From contig CANSKS010000023.1 of NCBI GenBank assembly GCA_947647615.1, positions 1 through 42,509 on the forward strand: 42,509 nt of DNA, in the 5' to 3' direction. Below the pieces are notes generated by a model. The model was not told the origin of the DNA. It ran no database searches and saw only the letters and a program-made list of their open reading frames with translations. The position numbers and the translations under genes were made by a program. Origin of the DNA: an uncultured Neglectibacter sp. Lineage in GTDB: Bacteria; Bacillota; Clostridia; Oscillospirales; Acutalibacteraceae. This document shows positions 1 through 8,274 of the stretch, one piece after another. Numbering within the stretch: the stretch's first letter is position 1; the number at the start of each line of letters is the position of its first letter.

Positions 1-175
1 CACCAGTCAGGGCGGCAGGCCTTGGTTTGCACACAATCTCCCAAGGGGAGATTCAGCACCTTGCTCACCAGTCAGGGCGGCAGGCCTTGGTTTGCACACA
101 ATCTCCCAAGGGGAGATTCAACGCTTTGCTCACCGGATAGAGCGGCAGGCCTTGGTTTGCACACAATCTCCCCTT
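1..175. repeat. 65-bp tandem repeat with internal hairpin, three copies
   Basis: Three copies begin at 1, 66 and 131, an exact 65-bp period. The first two are nearly identical; the third is diverged at its start and lacks the last part. Each full copy contains the perfect dyad AATCTCCC-AAG-GGGAGATT (35-53 in copy 1), able to form an 8-bp stem. The array is cut by the window edge, so more copies may lie upstream. Copies abut without unique spacers, so it is not a CRISPR array. An open frame crosses the repeats, but it has no ribosome binding site and I regard it as non-coding. Confidence 0.85.
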
Positions 176-186
176 TCTCATACTAT
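157..186 (+). promoter_or_regulatory. possible promoter of the cysteine-rich gene
   Basis: TTGCAC (157-162) and TACTAT (181-186) are 18 bp apart, just upstream of the gene at 219. The -35-like element lies inside the last repeat copy. The match is moderate, so this is tentative. Confidence 0.35.
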
Positions 187-218
187 AGGAAGGAGAAACC
201 CTAAAGGAGGAGATTTCC

Positions 219-1022
219 ATGGCCGAAAATGAGAATGTTTCCGGTTACGACTGCCGGGACTATTTCAAAGAAGCAGTGTGCATTGACGCGATGCGGATCT
301 ATGATTCCTGCTCCGATAAAGATTGCCTGGAAGATATTCGTGTGATATTTCCCGCTTCCAGACAGCCTTTGGTAGATAGCGCCACCAATGTACGCATTCG
401 GGATGTAAGCGTGATCACGGTGTATTTAGACCTGCAGCCCATCCCTTTTAACAAAGGCTTTTATTCCGTCGATATGACCTTCTTTTTCGATGTGTGCGTC
501 GATCTGTTCGGCGGGCCTACATCCTGCCCGGTGACCATCAGCGGCGTTTCGATCTTCAACAAGAAGGTGATCCTTTACGGCAGCGAGGGAAATGTGAAGA
601 TGTTCTCTTCGGACAGCTGCCCGGACGAAAATGACGCTCAGGACTGCAAGGTTCTGCCCAAAGCCACCGTGCAGGTGGCGGAGCCGGTGGCCCTTTCCGC
701 CAGGCTGTGCGACCGTCCCGTTTGTGGGTGTGAGCCCTATTGCCGCATCCCCGACTGCATTTGCCAGCGCTACGGCGACAGCTTCGAATGCGGCCAATGC
801 AAAAACACGGTCTACGCCACCATTGGTTTGTTTATCATTGTACAGATCGTGCGCAACGTGCAGATGTTGATTCCCGCTTACGATTTTTGCATCCCCGAAA
901 AGGAATGTGTCACCTCCAGCGACAACCCCTGTGAGCTGTTCCGCCGCCTGGAATTCCCCACCGAGGAGTTTTTCCCGCCCCGGGCCACCGACCTGGGCGA
1001 AAACGGCAGATGCTGCAAATAA
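219..1022 (+). CDS. cysteine-rich protein of unknown function
   Basis: I do not recognise a named family. The 267-residue product has 21 cysteines, scattered through the N-terminal half and dense around residues 165-195 (PVCGCEPYC, PDCICQRYG, FECGQC), ending in CCK. There is no signal peptide. Residues about 195-210 (TIGLFIIVQIVRNVQ) are hydrophobic but short for a membrane helix. The middle part alternates hydrophobic and polar residues as in a beta-rich domain. AAAGGAGG lies 8 nt upstream of the ATG, so the start is firm. It stands alone between the 65-bp repeats and a bidirectional terminator shared with iscU. Spore-coat or metal-binding roles would be guesses from the cysteine content only. 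Confidence 0.8.
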   Translation: MAENENVSGYDCRDYFKEAVCIDAMRIYDSCSDKDCLEDIRVIFPASRQPLVDSATNVRIRDVSVITVYLDLQPIPFNKGFYSVDMTFFFDVCVDLFGGPTSCPVTISGVSIFNKKVILYGSEGNVKMFSSDSCPDENDAQDCKVLPKATVQVAEPVALSARLCDRPVCGCEPYCRIPDCICQRYGDSFECGQCKNTVYATIGLFIIVQIVRNVQMLIPAYDFCIPEKECVTSSDNPCELFRRLEFPTEEFFPPRATDLGENGRCCK

Positions 1023-1044
1023 CCTGCCCCACGGCGAAATGAGA

Positions 1045-1085
1045 AGGTCCCCTCTCCGCTTTTTCGAAGAGGGGGCCTGTCTTTT
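1045..1085. terminator. bidirectional terminator between convergent genes
   Basis: AGGTCCCCTCT (1045-1055) pairs with AGAGGGGGCCT (1068-1078), an 11-bp stem with one G-U pair, followed on the plus strand by GTCTTTT. It lies between the convergent cysteine-rich gene and iscU. Confidence 0.75.
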
Positions 1086-1105
1086 GTCTTGACAAGACTT
1101 CTGGG

Positions 1106-1537
1106 TCACACCTGGCAGGCGCATTCCTCGCATTCGGCAATCTCGCCCACAATGGGAGTGGGGTCAATGCCCTGACGGCGGTAATAATCGGATACCGCGG
1201 CCTTAATGGCCTGCTCTGCCAGCACCGAGCAATGGACCTTTACCGGCGGCAGCCCGTCCAGGGCTTCCATAACCGCTTTGTTGGTGAGCTTCAGGGCTTC
1301 CTCAATGGTTTTGCCCTTAATTAGCTCGGTGGCCATGCTGCTGGTGGCAATGGCTGCGCCGCAGCCAAAGGTCATGAAAGAGACATCCGTAATCACGTTG
1401 CCTTCTATTTTCAAATACATACGCATGATATCGCCGCATTTGGGGTTTCCCACTTCTCCTACACCGCTGGGGTCTTTCATTTCGCCCACGTTTCGGGGGT
1501 TGGCAAAATGGTCCATTACTTTTTCACTGTATGCCAT
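1106..1537 (-). CDS. iscU: NifU/IscU-type iron-sulfur cluster scaffold
   Basis: Scaffold on which the partner desulfurase assembles Fe-S clusters before transfer to apo-proteins. From the start chosen here the protein is 143 residues. The three ligand cysteines are visible at C34 (NPKCGD), C59 (TFGCGA) and C103 (VHCSVL), with the adjacent D36. A C-terminal CEECAC tail (C136, C139, C141) adds a possible extra metal site. The ATG at 1537 (MAYSEKV) has GGAAGG 8-9 nt upstream; an in-frame ATG three codons earlier overlaps that ribosome binding site and is unlikely. It follows iscS by 60 bp on the same strand, the usual nifS-nifU pair of clostridia. The gene symbol follows the family; nifU would serve equally. 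Confidence 0.93.
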   Translation of the reverse strand: MAYSEKVMDHFANPRNVGEMKDPSGVGEVGNPKCGDIMRMYLKIEGNVITDVSFMTFGCGAAIATSSMATELIKGKTIEEALKLTNKAVMEALDGLPPVKVHCSVLAEQAIKAAVSDYYRRQGIDPTPIVGEIAECEECACQV

Positions 1538-1597
1538 AACGATCATCCTTCCGCAAATAGAAATAATTTCGGGTAAGTTAAGTTTCCTTTTATTTTT

Positions 1598-2797
1598 TTA
1601 GAAATAGGCGTCGTAAGAAACCTTGCCGCTCTCAATCGCGTCCCACAAGGGGGACATGTTTCGGAGCCGCTCTATAATGGGGGGCAGGGTTTCTATGATA
1701 TAATCTATATCTTCCATGGTGTTAAAGTCACCCAGGGAGATCCGCAGGGAACCGTGGGCCACCTCGTGAGGCAGGCCAATGGCCAGCAGTACATGGCTTG
1801 GGTCTAAAGAGCCGCTGGTGCAGGCGGAGCCGGAGGAAGCGCTGATGCCCTTTAAGTCCAGCATCAACAGCAGCGACTCCCCTTCCACTCCCTGGAAGCA
1901 AAAGCTGGCGTTTCCGGGAAGCCGGTGGGTTCTGTCGCCGTTCAGACGGGTACGCTCCAGCTTCAATACCTCTTGAATCAGCTTGTCCCGCATAGCGGAA
2001 AGCCGTTCTGTCCGTTCCGCTATGGTGGAGCAGGCCCGTTCCATGGCAGTGGCCAAGCCCACGATTTGGGCCAGGTTTTCTGTGCCGCCCCGGCGGTTTC
2101 TTTCCTGAGCGCCTCCATCCATAAAGTTACTTACAGGGACGCCCGCCCGCAGGTACAGGGCTCCCACACCCTTGGGGGCGTGAAGCTTGTGGCCGCTTAA
2201 GGAAAGCATGTCAATGTTTTGTTCTTTTACATCTATCGCCACATTGCCCACCGCCTGTACCGCGTCGGTATGGAACAAAATGCCGTGCCTTTTGCAAATG
2301 GCGCCGATCTCCGGAATGGGCTGGATGGTGCCAATTTCATTGTTGGCATACATCACGGTGACCAGGCCGGTGTTTTCCGTTATGGCTGCTTCCAGTTCTT
2401 CCGGACGGACAATGCCGTTTTCGTGAACCGGCAAATAGGTGACGGAAAAACCTTCCCGTTCCAAGGCTCCACAAGTGTGCAGCACCGCGTGATGCTCAAA
2501 GGCCGTGGTGATAATATGATCTTTCCCCTTCTTTTTCATGGCGTGGGCAGCGCCTTTGATGGCCCAGTTGTCGCTTTCCGTGCCGCAGCTGGTGAAATAG
2601 ATCTCGTTTGGGTTGGCGCCCAAGCACTTTGCCACGGTAGCCCGGGCCTCTTCCAAGGCGGTCCGGGCCTCTCGTCCCAGGGCATAAAGGCTGGAGGGGT
2701 TCCCATATACTTCTTGGTAAAAGGGAAGCATGCTTTCCAACACTTCCTTCGACACAGCGGTGGTAGCGGCGTTATCTGCATAGACCTTCCTGCTCAT
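1598..2797 (-). CDS. iscS: cysteine desulfurase (NifS/IscS family)
   Basis: PLP-dependent enzyme that takes sulfur from L-cysteine, leaving alanine, and passes a persulfide to the scaffold protein. It has 399 residues, normal for the family. The PLP lysine is in [11 protein letters not shown], preceded by the phosphate/ring-binding segment [10 protein letters not shown]. The catalytic cysteine loop is [10 protein letters not shown], the NifS-like group with SGSAC. The N-terminus YADNAATT is typical. The ATG at 2797 is preceded by GGAAAGGATG. First gene of a two-gene operon with iscU, transcribed from the promoter at 2903-2931. No Rrf2/IscR regulator lies next to it here. Confidence 0.95.
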   Translation of the reverse strand: MSRKVYADNAATTAVSKEVLESMLPFYQEVYGNPSSLYALGREARTALEEARATVAKCLGANPNEIYFTSCGTESDNWAIKGAAHAMKKKGKDHIITTAFEHHAVLHTCGALEREGFSVTYLPVHENGIVRPEELEAAITENTGLVTVMYANNEIGTIQPIPEIGAICKRHGILFHTDAVQAVGNVAIDVKEQNIDMLSLSGHKLHAPKGVGALYLRAGVPVSNFMDGGAQERNRRGGTENLAQIVGLATAMERACSTIAERTERLSAMRDKLIQEVLKLERTRLNGDRTHRLPGNASFCFQGVEGESLLLMLDLKGISASSGSACTSGSLDPSHVLLAIGLPHEVAHGSLRISLGDFNTMEDIDYIIETLPPIIERLRNMSPLWDAIESGKVSYDAYF

Positions 2798-2902
2798 CTA
2801 AATTTATCATCCTTTCCGTGAAAACTGCCGGGACGCCGGGAGGACTGCCGGCAGGCAGTTGATTTTGCCATACAAAGTCCATTTTGGACCTTTGCAGGTC
2901 TT

Positions 2903-2931
2903 AATATACACCATTTTGGTATACTTTTCAA
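2903..2931 (-). promoter_or_regulatory. promoter of iscS-iscU with dyad in spacer
   Basis: Read on the minus strand, TTGAAA (2931-2926) and TATATT (2908-2903) are separated by 17 bp. The spacer carries an imperfect dyad, GGTATA facing TACACC across ATTTT, placed where a repressor could block RNA polymerase. Confidence 0.6.
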
Positions 2932-3156
2932 CAGGTTCTTTTATGTTTGCGAAAAAATTTTTTTGAGCGGCAATAGATTGGAAGAAAAAGGGAATAATCC
3001 CGGGTAAAACAGGCAAAACTCTACGTGCAGAAGAATCCCGCTTTCGAAAAGAAAGTTTTCCGGGGCAAATCGAGCCCCCTTTCGCTTTTTGGGAAATCCG
3101 GCATGAAATTTGGCGTAAGGTAAATTTTATGGGAGAAAGCGGGGCAAAGGGAAAGC

Positions 3157-3185
3157 TTGACAGAAAACCGTGTAAACGGTACAAT
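3157..3185 (+). promoter_or_regulatory. consensus sigma-A promoter of the RNase J leader
   Basis: TTGACA (3157-3162), 17 bp, TACAAT (3180-3185). Expected transcription start is about 3192, giving a leader near 390 nt before rnjA. Confidence 0.75.
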
Positions 3186-3191
3186 AGGAAT

Positions 3192-3583
3192 AATTACTTT
3201 GTTTCGTGCATTTGCGGCACAGCCGCTTTTTGGATATATTTTTTGTACGGTACGGCGGCAGCCGGGAACGGGACTTTCCCATTCGGCTGGCGAAAAGAAG
3301 GGTGAGGGCGCCGCGGGTTTTCTCCGAAGGGGCCGCTTCTTTGTATCCCTTTTTCCGGGCAGCTTCCCCGGCCCACAGGCTTGGCGGGCAGCGCTGTGAA
3401 ACGGTTTTGTTTAGAAAGCCCGGAACTCCGAAAAAATCCCGGGGCAAAAGTTTGTCCCGGGTAAAAAGCTGTGGCGGAAGGCGGCGAAGAGCAGCCGCCC
3501 GATAAAGCCGGAGCCGGAACAGGCTCGGCGAAAGAGAAAAAATCGATGCGAAAAATTTGGAAAAGGATTTAGGAGGAAATTTT
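3192..3583 (+). promoter_or_regulatory. long structured 5' leader of rnjA
   Basis: About 390 nt lie between the promoter and the GTG start, without a convincing gene on either strand. Near the 5' end GCGGC-ACA-GCCGC followed by five T (3214-3231) looks like a short terminator or attenuator. Further on is a stable stem at 3438-3461. A long leader is plausible for an RNase that controls its own mRNA, but autoregulation is inferred. Confidence 0.5.
3431..3461 (-). terminator. minus-strand intrinsic terminator inside the rnjA leader
   Basis: On the minus strand CCCGGGACAAA and TTTGCCCCGGG form an 11-bp stem (one G-U), followed one base later by six T (3436-3431). No minus-strand gene precedes it, so it may stop antisense transcription. 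On the plus strand the same stem is simply leader structure. Confidence 0.45.
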
Positions 3584-5665
3584 GTGACAGAAAAGAAAAC
3601 CGGAAGAATAAGACGTGCGTCGCCTTTGGAGAATGTGGGAAAACAGCTGGACCAGCCTCTCAGCGGCGCGAAGGAGCAGCCGAAAGTAGGAAAGATCGCG
3701 GGCCCGAAGAAAAACACGAAAAAGCAGGAGCAGCCAGCCAAGCGCCCGGCAGCCCAGAAACGGGAAGCGGCTCCCAAAAAGGAGACAGCGCCTAAGGGGG
3801 AGCGGCGGGGAAGCCGGAGCAGGCAGGCGGAAACAGGAAAAGCTTCGGCCAAAAGTACTGGCCAGCAAAAGGGAAAGCGGGCGGTGTTGGGCAGCGCCCC
3901 CATTGCCGCGGCCCAACAGGCCCAGGTCCTGAGCGTCCCGGAAAAGGAGCCTCCCCTGGCGCGGCAGCCTGCGAAGCGGGGCAGGGGCCGGCAGAAAAAG
4001 GGGACGAAACCGGCAATTCGGGCCTATTTTTTAGGGGGCCTCAACGAGATTGGAAAGAACTTCACCCTGTATGAATGCCAAGACGATATGATTATTGTAG
4101 ACTGCGGCCTGGCCTTTCCCGACGAGGAGATGCTGGGAATAGACAGCGTGATCCCGGACTTTTCTTTTGTGGAAAAGAACTATGACAAAATCCGGGGCGT
4201 TGTGATTACCCACGGCCACGAGGATCATATTGGCGCGGTGCCCTACTTGCTGAAAAAGATAAATGTGCCGGTTTACGGTACAGCCCTCACCATAGGGCTT
4301 ATTGAAGGGAAATTAAAAGAGCACAACCTTACCAATACCGCCCGCTTACAGGTAACCCCGGCAGGTTCTCGCTTAAAATTTGGCTGTATGGAGGTGGAAT
4401 TGATCCATGTGAACCACTCCATTGCCGACGCGGTGGCCCTGGCTATTCACAGCCCGGCGGGAATTGTGGTGCATACCGGTGACTTTAAAATAGACTGTAC
4501 CCCGGAAGAGGGCGGCATGATCGACCTGGCCCGTTTCGCGGAGCTGGGAAAGGAAGGTGTGCTGGCTCTGCTGGCCGATTCCACCAACGCCGAACGCCCG
4601 GGTTACACCCAAACGGAGCAAACCGTAAACAATTCTTTAGATTCCCTGTTTGCCAGGGCCGAGGGCAAGCGCATTATTGTAGCTACCTTTGCCTCCAGCA
4701 TCAGCCGGGTGCAGATGATTATTAACTGCGCGGTGAAATATGGCCGCAAGGTGGCCCTTTCCGGGCGCAGCATGGTAAACGTGATGGGAATTGCCAGCGA
4801 GCTGGGGTATTTGGAAATCCCCGATGGGGTATTGGTAGATTTAAGCCTGATCAACCGTTATGAGGCAGGCCAGCTGGTATTGATTACCACCGGGAGCCAG
4901 GGAGAGCCCATGTCGGCCTTAACCCGTATGGCTTTTTCCGACCACCGGCAGGTGGCCATCACCCCCAATGACTTTATCATCATTTCCGCCCGCCCCATTC
5001 CCGGAAACGAAAAAACCGTGGGCGCGGTGGTGGATGAGCTTTTGAAGCAGGGATGTACGGTGATTTACGAATCCATGTATGAGGTTCATGTTTCGGGCCA
5101 TGCCTGCCAGGAAGAGCTGAAGCTCATCCAGGGGCTCACAAAACCGAAGTACTTCATACCGGTCCATGGGGAGCAAAAACACCTGCAAAAGCACGCGGGA
5201 CTGGCCATGGCCATGGGGATCCCCAGGGAAAACATTTTCATCGGGGAAATAGGCAATGTGCTGGAGCTTCAGGAAGATTCCATGAAGCAGCTTGCCGACG
5301 TACCGGCAGGCAGTGTTATGGTAGACGGTTTGGGTGTGGGCGATGTGGGCAGCATTGTGCTGCGGGATCGGAAACACCTGGCAGAGGACGGCCTCATTGT
5401 GGTGGTGTGTTCCATTGAAGGCCAAAGCGGCCACGTGGTTTCGGGGCCCGATATTGTTTCCCGGGGCTTTGTTTATGTGCGGGAATCAGAAGCCCTTATG
5501 GACGAAGCCCGAAAACTGGTGTATAATGTGTTGGAGGAGTGCGCAAGGAGCCGCATGCGGGATTGGGGCACCATGAAGCAGAATATGAAAGAAGAGCTTT
5601 CCCGGTTTTTGTACCAGCGCACCAAGCGCAACCCCATGATTCTGCCTGTGATCATGGAGGTTTGA
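3584..5665 (+). CDS. rnj: ribonuclease J with basic N-terminal extension
   Basis: Metallo-beta-lactamase/beta-CASP RNase with endonuclease and 5'-3' exonuclease activity in mRNA decay and rRNA maturation, cytoplasmic. The zinc motif HGHEDHIG is near residue 210, with later motifs HTGDF, ADSTNAE and a beta-CASP region (SGRSMVN). The C-terminal part contains PVHGE and SGHAC. GTG at 3584 has AGGAGG 7 nt upstream; a TTG at 3557 has none. The product is 693 residues, against about 555 usual, because of a Lys/Arg/Ala/Gln/Pro-rich low-complexity N-terminus of about 140 residues before AIRAYFLGG. Such tails occur in some actinobacterial and clostridial RNase J; RNA binding is inferred. gdpP follows after 35 bp. 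Confidence 0.95.
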   Translation: MTEKKTGRIRRASPLENVGKQLDQPLSGAKEQPKVGKIAGPKKNTKKQEQPAKRPAAQKREAAPKKETAPKGERRGSRSRQAETGKASAKSTGQQKGKRAVLGSAPIAAAQQAQVLSVPEKEPPLARQPAKRGRGRQKKGTKPAIRAYFLGGLNEIGKNFTLYECQDDMIIVDCGLAFPDEEMLGIDSVIPDFSFVEKNYDKIRGVVITHGHEDHIGAVPYLLKKINVPVYGTALTIGLIEGKLKEHNLTNTARLQVTPAGSRLKFGCMEVELIHVNHSIADAVALAIHSPAGIVVHTGDFKIDCTPEEGGMIDLARFAELGKEGVLALLADSTNAERPGYTQTEQTVNNSLDSLFARAEGKRIIVATFASSISRVQMIINCAVKYGRKVALSGRSMVNVMGIASELGYLEIPDGVLVDLSLINRYEAGQLVLITTGSQGEPMSALTRMAFSDHRQVAITPNDFIIISARPIPGNEKTVGAVVDELLKQGCTVIYESMYEVHVSGHACQEELKLIQGLTKPKYFIPVHGEQKHLQKHAGLAMAMGIPRENIFIGEIGNVLELQEDSMKQLADVPAGSVMVDGLGVGDVGSIVLRDRKHLAEDGLIVVVCSIEGQSGHVVSGPDIVSRGFVYVRESEALMDEARKLVYNVLEECARSRMRDWGTMKQNMKEELSRFLYQRTKRNPMILPVIMEV

Positions 5666-5700
5666 TCGCCCTTGAAATTTGAGAGGTGAGGTGAGGAAAA

Positions 5701-7674
5701 ATGCGGCGCAGGAAGGTCTGGGTGATTTCTCCGCTGTTTTACCTGATGGCTGTGGTCATGCTGGGCATGGCCCTGGTCACCTACCGCTATAACAAGATCG
5801 CTTTCGCGGTGGAGCTCACCTTATCCGGCTTGGCGATTTTAGCGGTGTCAGCTTCCGACCTGCTGTTTCGAAGGAATATCACCACCGCGGTGAAAAATGC
5901 GAAAAAGGTACTCACGGCGGAAGAGGAACACTCTTTAGAAGAATTTGCATTACCGGTGGCGGTGGTGGCCCCGGCGGGAGATATCGTTTGGGCAAACCGG
6001 GCCTTTGTGGAATCTTTGGCTGGTGGCAGGGAGTATGCCGGAGAAAATGTGCTCAAATATATCTACCCGAAAACCTTCCGCCAGGTGATGGGGGAACAGG
6101 GGGCTTCGGTCTCCCACGGGGAACGGGAGTACACGGTGTACGGAGCTCAGGCGGAAAAGGGGTATATCCTTTATTTCGTAGATGATACCTATTTTAAAAC
6201 GGTGAGCAAAGAGTACCGGGAAAAAAGGCCGGTGGTGTGCCTTGCGGCCTTTGACAACCGGGAAGAGCTGGCTCGGGACAGCGTGAGCGGCGAAGAATCC
6301 CGCATGACTGGTGAAGTGGATGCCGTGCTGTACAAATGGGCGGTGGAATATATGGGGGGAATTATCCGCAAGCTTGCCAACAACCGCTACCTCATTCTCA
6401 CCGACGAATCCCACGTGGAAGAGGCCAAGCAAAAACGGTTCCAGGTGCTGGATGACGTACGGGAAATCAAAAGCGGAAATCACATGGCCGCCACGGTTTC
6501 TATTGGCGTAGGCCGGGGGGCAGAAAGCCTGCGGGAAAGCGAACAATGGGCCAGGCAAGCTCTGGACATGGCTCTGGGCCGGGGCGGCGACCAGGTGGCG
6601 GTGAAACAGAAGGGCGATACATACGAGTTTTTCGGCGGCCTTTCCAAGGGCGTGGAAAAGCGCGACAAGGTGCGCACCCGTGTGATCGCCAACACCCTTT
6701 CCGAACACATTGCCGCCAGTGACCGGGTGTTTGTGATGGGCCATATGAATTCCGACCTGGACAGCGTGGGTGCCGCCATAGGCATGTGGGCGGTGGTGCA
6801 GAAGGGCCTGGAAAAAGAAGCCCATATTGTCATAGACAGGGCCCGCAGCCTGGCAGGCGCCCTCCTGAACAGCGTGGAGGATAACTATGGCGATGCAGGG
6901 ATCTTCCTGAACCCGGCGGAAGCTATGCAGAGTATTACCGAACGCTCCCTGCTCATTGTGGTAGATACCCACTCCGTGAACTTTGTGGAAAGCAAGGAGC
7001 TTTTGAACCGGGCCGCCCGTACGGTGGTCATCGACCACCACCGCATGATGGTCACCCATATTAAAAACGCGCTGATCTTTTATCATGAGCCCTATGCCAG
7101 TTCTGCCTCCGAGATGGTCACAGAGTTGGCTCAATATATGAAATCCTCCGCCATCGACCCCATTGACGCTCAGGCGCTTTTGGCAGGCATTATGCTGGAC
7201 ACGAAAAATTTCGTGTTGAAAACCGGCGTGCGTACCTTTGAGGCCTCTGCGTTTTTAAGAAGGCGGGGAGCAGATACGGTGGCGGTAAAAAAGCTCTTCT
7301 CAAATACGTTAGAAACCTATAAGCAAAGGTCCCAGCTGGTTTCCGGAGCAGAGATCTACAAGGGCTGCGCCATCGCCACCTCCAGTTGGGAATTTGAGGA
7401 TGTGCGCATTGCCGCTGCTCAGGCTGCCGACGAGCTGCTTTCTATTCAAGGGGTAAAGGCTTCTTTTGTGTTGTACCGCACCGGCAGCGATGTGAATTTT
7501 TCTGCCAGGAGCCTGGGAGATGTAAACGTACAGGTGATTTTAGAGGAGTTTGGCGGCGGCGGCCATTTTACCATGGCCGGAGCCCAAATTAAGAATGTAA
7601 GCGTCAGCGAGGCCCGGCAGCGTTTGATCCGCGCCCTGGACAGCAAGCTGCTGGAAATGACGGCCCAAGGCTGA
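5701..7674 (+). CDS. gdpP: cyclic-di-AMP phosphodiesterase, GdpP family
   Basis: Membrane-bound DHH/DHHA1 phosphodiesterase that hydrolyses c-di-AMP to pApA, controlling osmolyte uptake and wall homeostasis. Order: two membrane helices (about 10-55), a PAS-like domain (about 75-150), a degenerate GGDEF domain (about 170-310), the DHH domain with MGHMNSDLDS near 345 and VIDHHR near 443, and DHHA1 with GGGGHF near 617. The length of 657 residues matches GdpP. The GGDEF part lacks a recognisable GGDEF signature, as in characterised members. It lies between rnj and rplI, the usual gdpP-rplI-dnaB order of Firmicutes. Confidence 0.95.
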   Translation: MRRRKVWVISPLFYLMAVVMLGMALVTYRYNKIAFAVELTLSGLAILAVSASDLLFRRNITTAVKNAKKVLTAEEEHSLEEFALPVAVVAPAGDIVWANRAFVESLAGGREYAGENVLKYIYPKTFRQVMGEQGASVSHGEREYTVYGAQAEKGYILYFVDDTYFKTVSKEYREKRPVVCLAAFDNREELARDSVSGEESRMTGEVDAVLYKWAVEYMGGIIRKLANNRYLILTDESHVEEAKQKRFQVLDDVREIKSGNHMAATVSIGVGRGAESLRESEQWARQALDMALGRGGDQVAVKQKGDTYEFFGGLSKGVEKRDKVRTRVIANTLSEHIAASDRVFVMGHMNSDLDSVGAAIGMWAVVQKGLEKEAHIVIDRARSLAGALLNSVEDNYGDAGIFLNPAEAMQSITERSLLIVVDTHSVNFVESKELLNRAARTVVIDHHRMMVTHIKNALIFYHEPYASSASEMVTELAQYMKSSAIDPIDAQALLAGIMLDTKNFVLKTGVRTFEASAFLRRRGADTVAVKKLFSNTLETYKQRSQLVSGAEIYKGCAIATSSWEFEDVRIAAAQAADELLSIQGVKASFVLYRTGSDVNFSARSLGDVNVQVILEEFGGGGHFTMAGAQIKNVSVSEARQRLIRALDSKLLEMTAQG

Positions 7675-7756
7675 GGGTCCGGGCTGTTCCCCTCCTGGGG
7701 AGAACCAGAAAATGTTTTACAGGTACAAAATTATTAGTAAAGGAAAGTGACAGCAC

Positions 7757-8212
7757 ATGAAGGTCGTATTGCTGCAAGACGTAAAATCTATTGGAAAAAA
7801 GGGGGAACTGGTGAATGTTTCCGACGGCTACGGAAGGAATTTCCTGCTTCCCAAAAAGCTTGCGAAGGAAGCCAATGCCCAAGCCATGAACGAGCTGAAA
7901 AACGCCGAGGCTGCCAAGCAGTATAAAATTAAAACCGAAACCGAACAGGCCCAGAAGAATGCCGAGGCCTTGAGCGGAAAAACGGTAAAGATTTATGCCA
8001 AGGCCGGCCAGGCCGGGAAAATCTTCGGCTCTGTCACCGCCAAGGAAATTGCCGAAGAAACAGCGAAGCAATTCGGGGTGGAGGTAGACAAGCGGAAGAT
8101 CGCCCTGGACGCCGACATCAAGGCCTTTGGTACCTACCCCTTTGAGGTGAAATTTTACGGGGGTATCACCGCTGCCATGAACGTGGCGGTGTGCGAGAAG
8201 TCGGAAAAATAA
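7757..8212 (+). CDS. rplI: 50S ribosomal protein L9
   Basis: Large-subunit protein that binds 23S rRNA. The N-terminal domain signature is clear: [17 protein letters not shown] and [17 protein letters not shown] helical connector (residues about 42-75) leads to the C-terminal domain ([14 protein letters not shown]). The length of 151 residues is normal. AAAGGAAAG lies about 10 nt upstream of the ATG. It sits between gdpP and dnaB, the classic arrangement. Confidence 0.97.
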   Translation: MKVVLLQDVKSIGKKGELVNVSDGYGRNFLLPKKLAKEANAQAMNELKNAEAAKQYKIKTETEQAQKNAEALSGKTVKIYAKAGQAGKIFGSVTAKEIAEETAKQFGVEVDKRKIALDADIKAFGTYPFEVKFYGGITAAMNVAVCEKSEK

Positions 8213-8274
8213 AAGCTTTGCTGGCGAAAGAAAAGGAGGCCTTCACAGGCGTGGATTACCAGGGGGATTCTTAT

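Noticed and set aside
1..175. CRISPR array
   Set aside because: Units are contiguous 65-bp repeats without unique spacers, and no cas genes are present.
22..204. Open frame of 60 codons across the 65-bp repeats
   Set aside because: It only reflects the repeat; no ribosome binding site, and the repeating product has no protein character.
3062..3090. GGGGC/GCCCC hairpin followed by a T-rich stretch
   Set aside because: The stem is only 5 bp and the T-run is 12 nt away; no plus-strand gene lies upstream to terminate.
3127..3903. 258-codon minus-strand frame over the rnjA leader and N-terminus
   Set aside because: It is the antisense of the low-complexity RNase J tail and leader; composition is artificial (Phe/Pro/Ser/Arg) and no ribosome binding site is seen.
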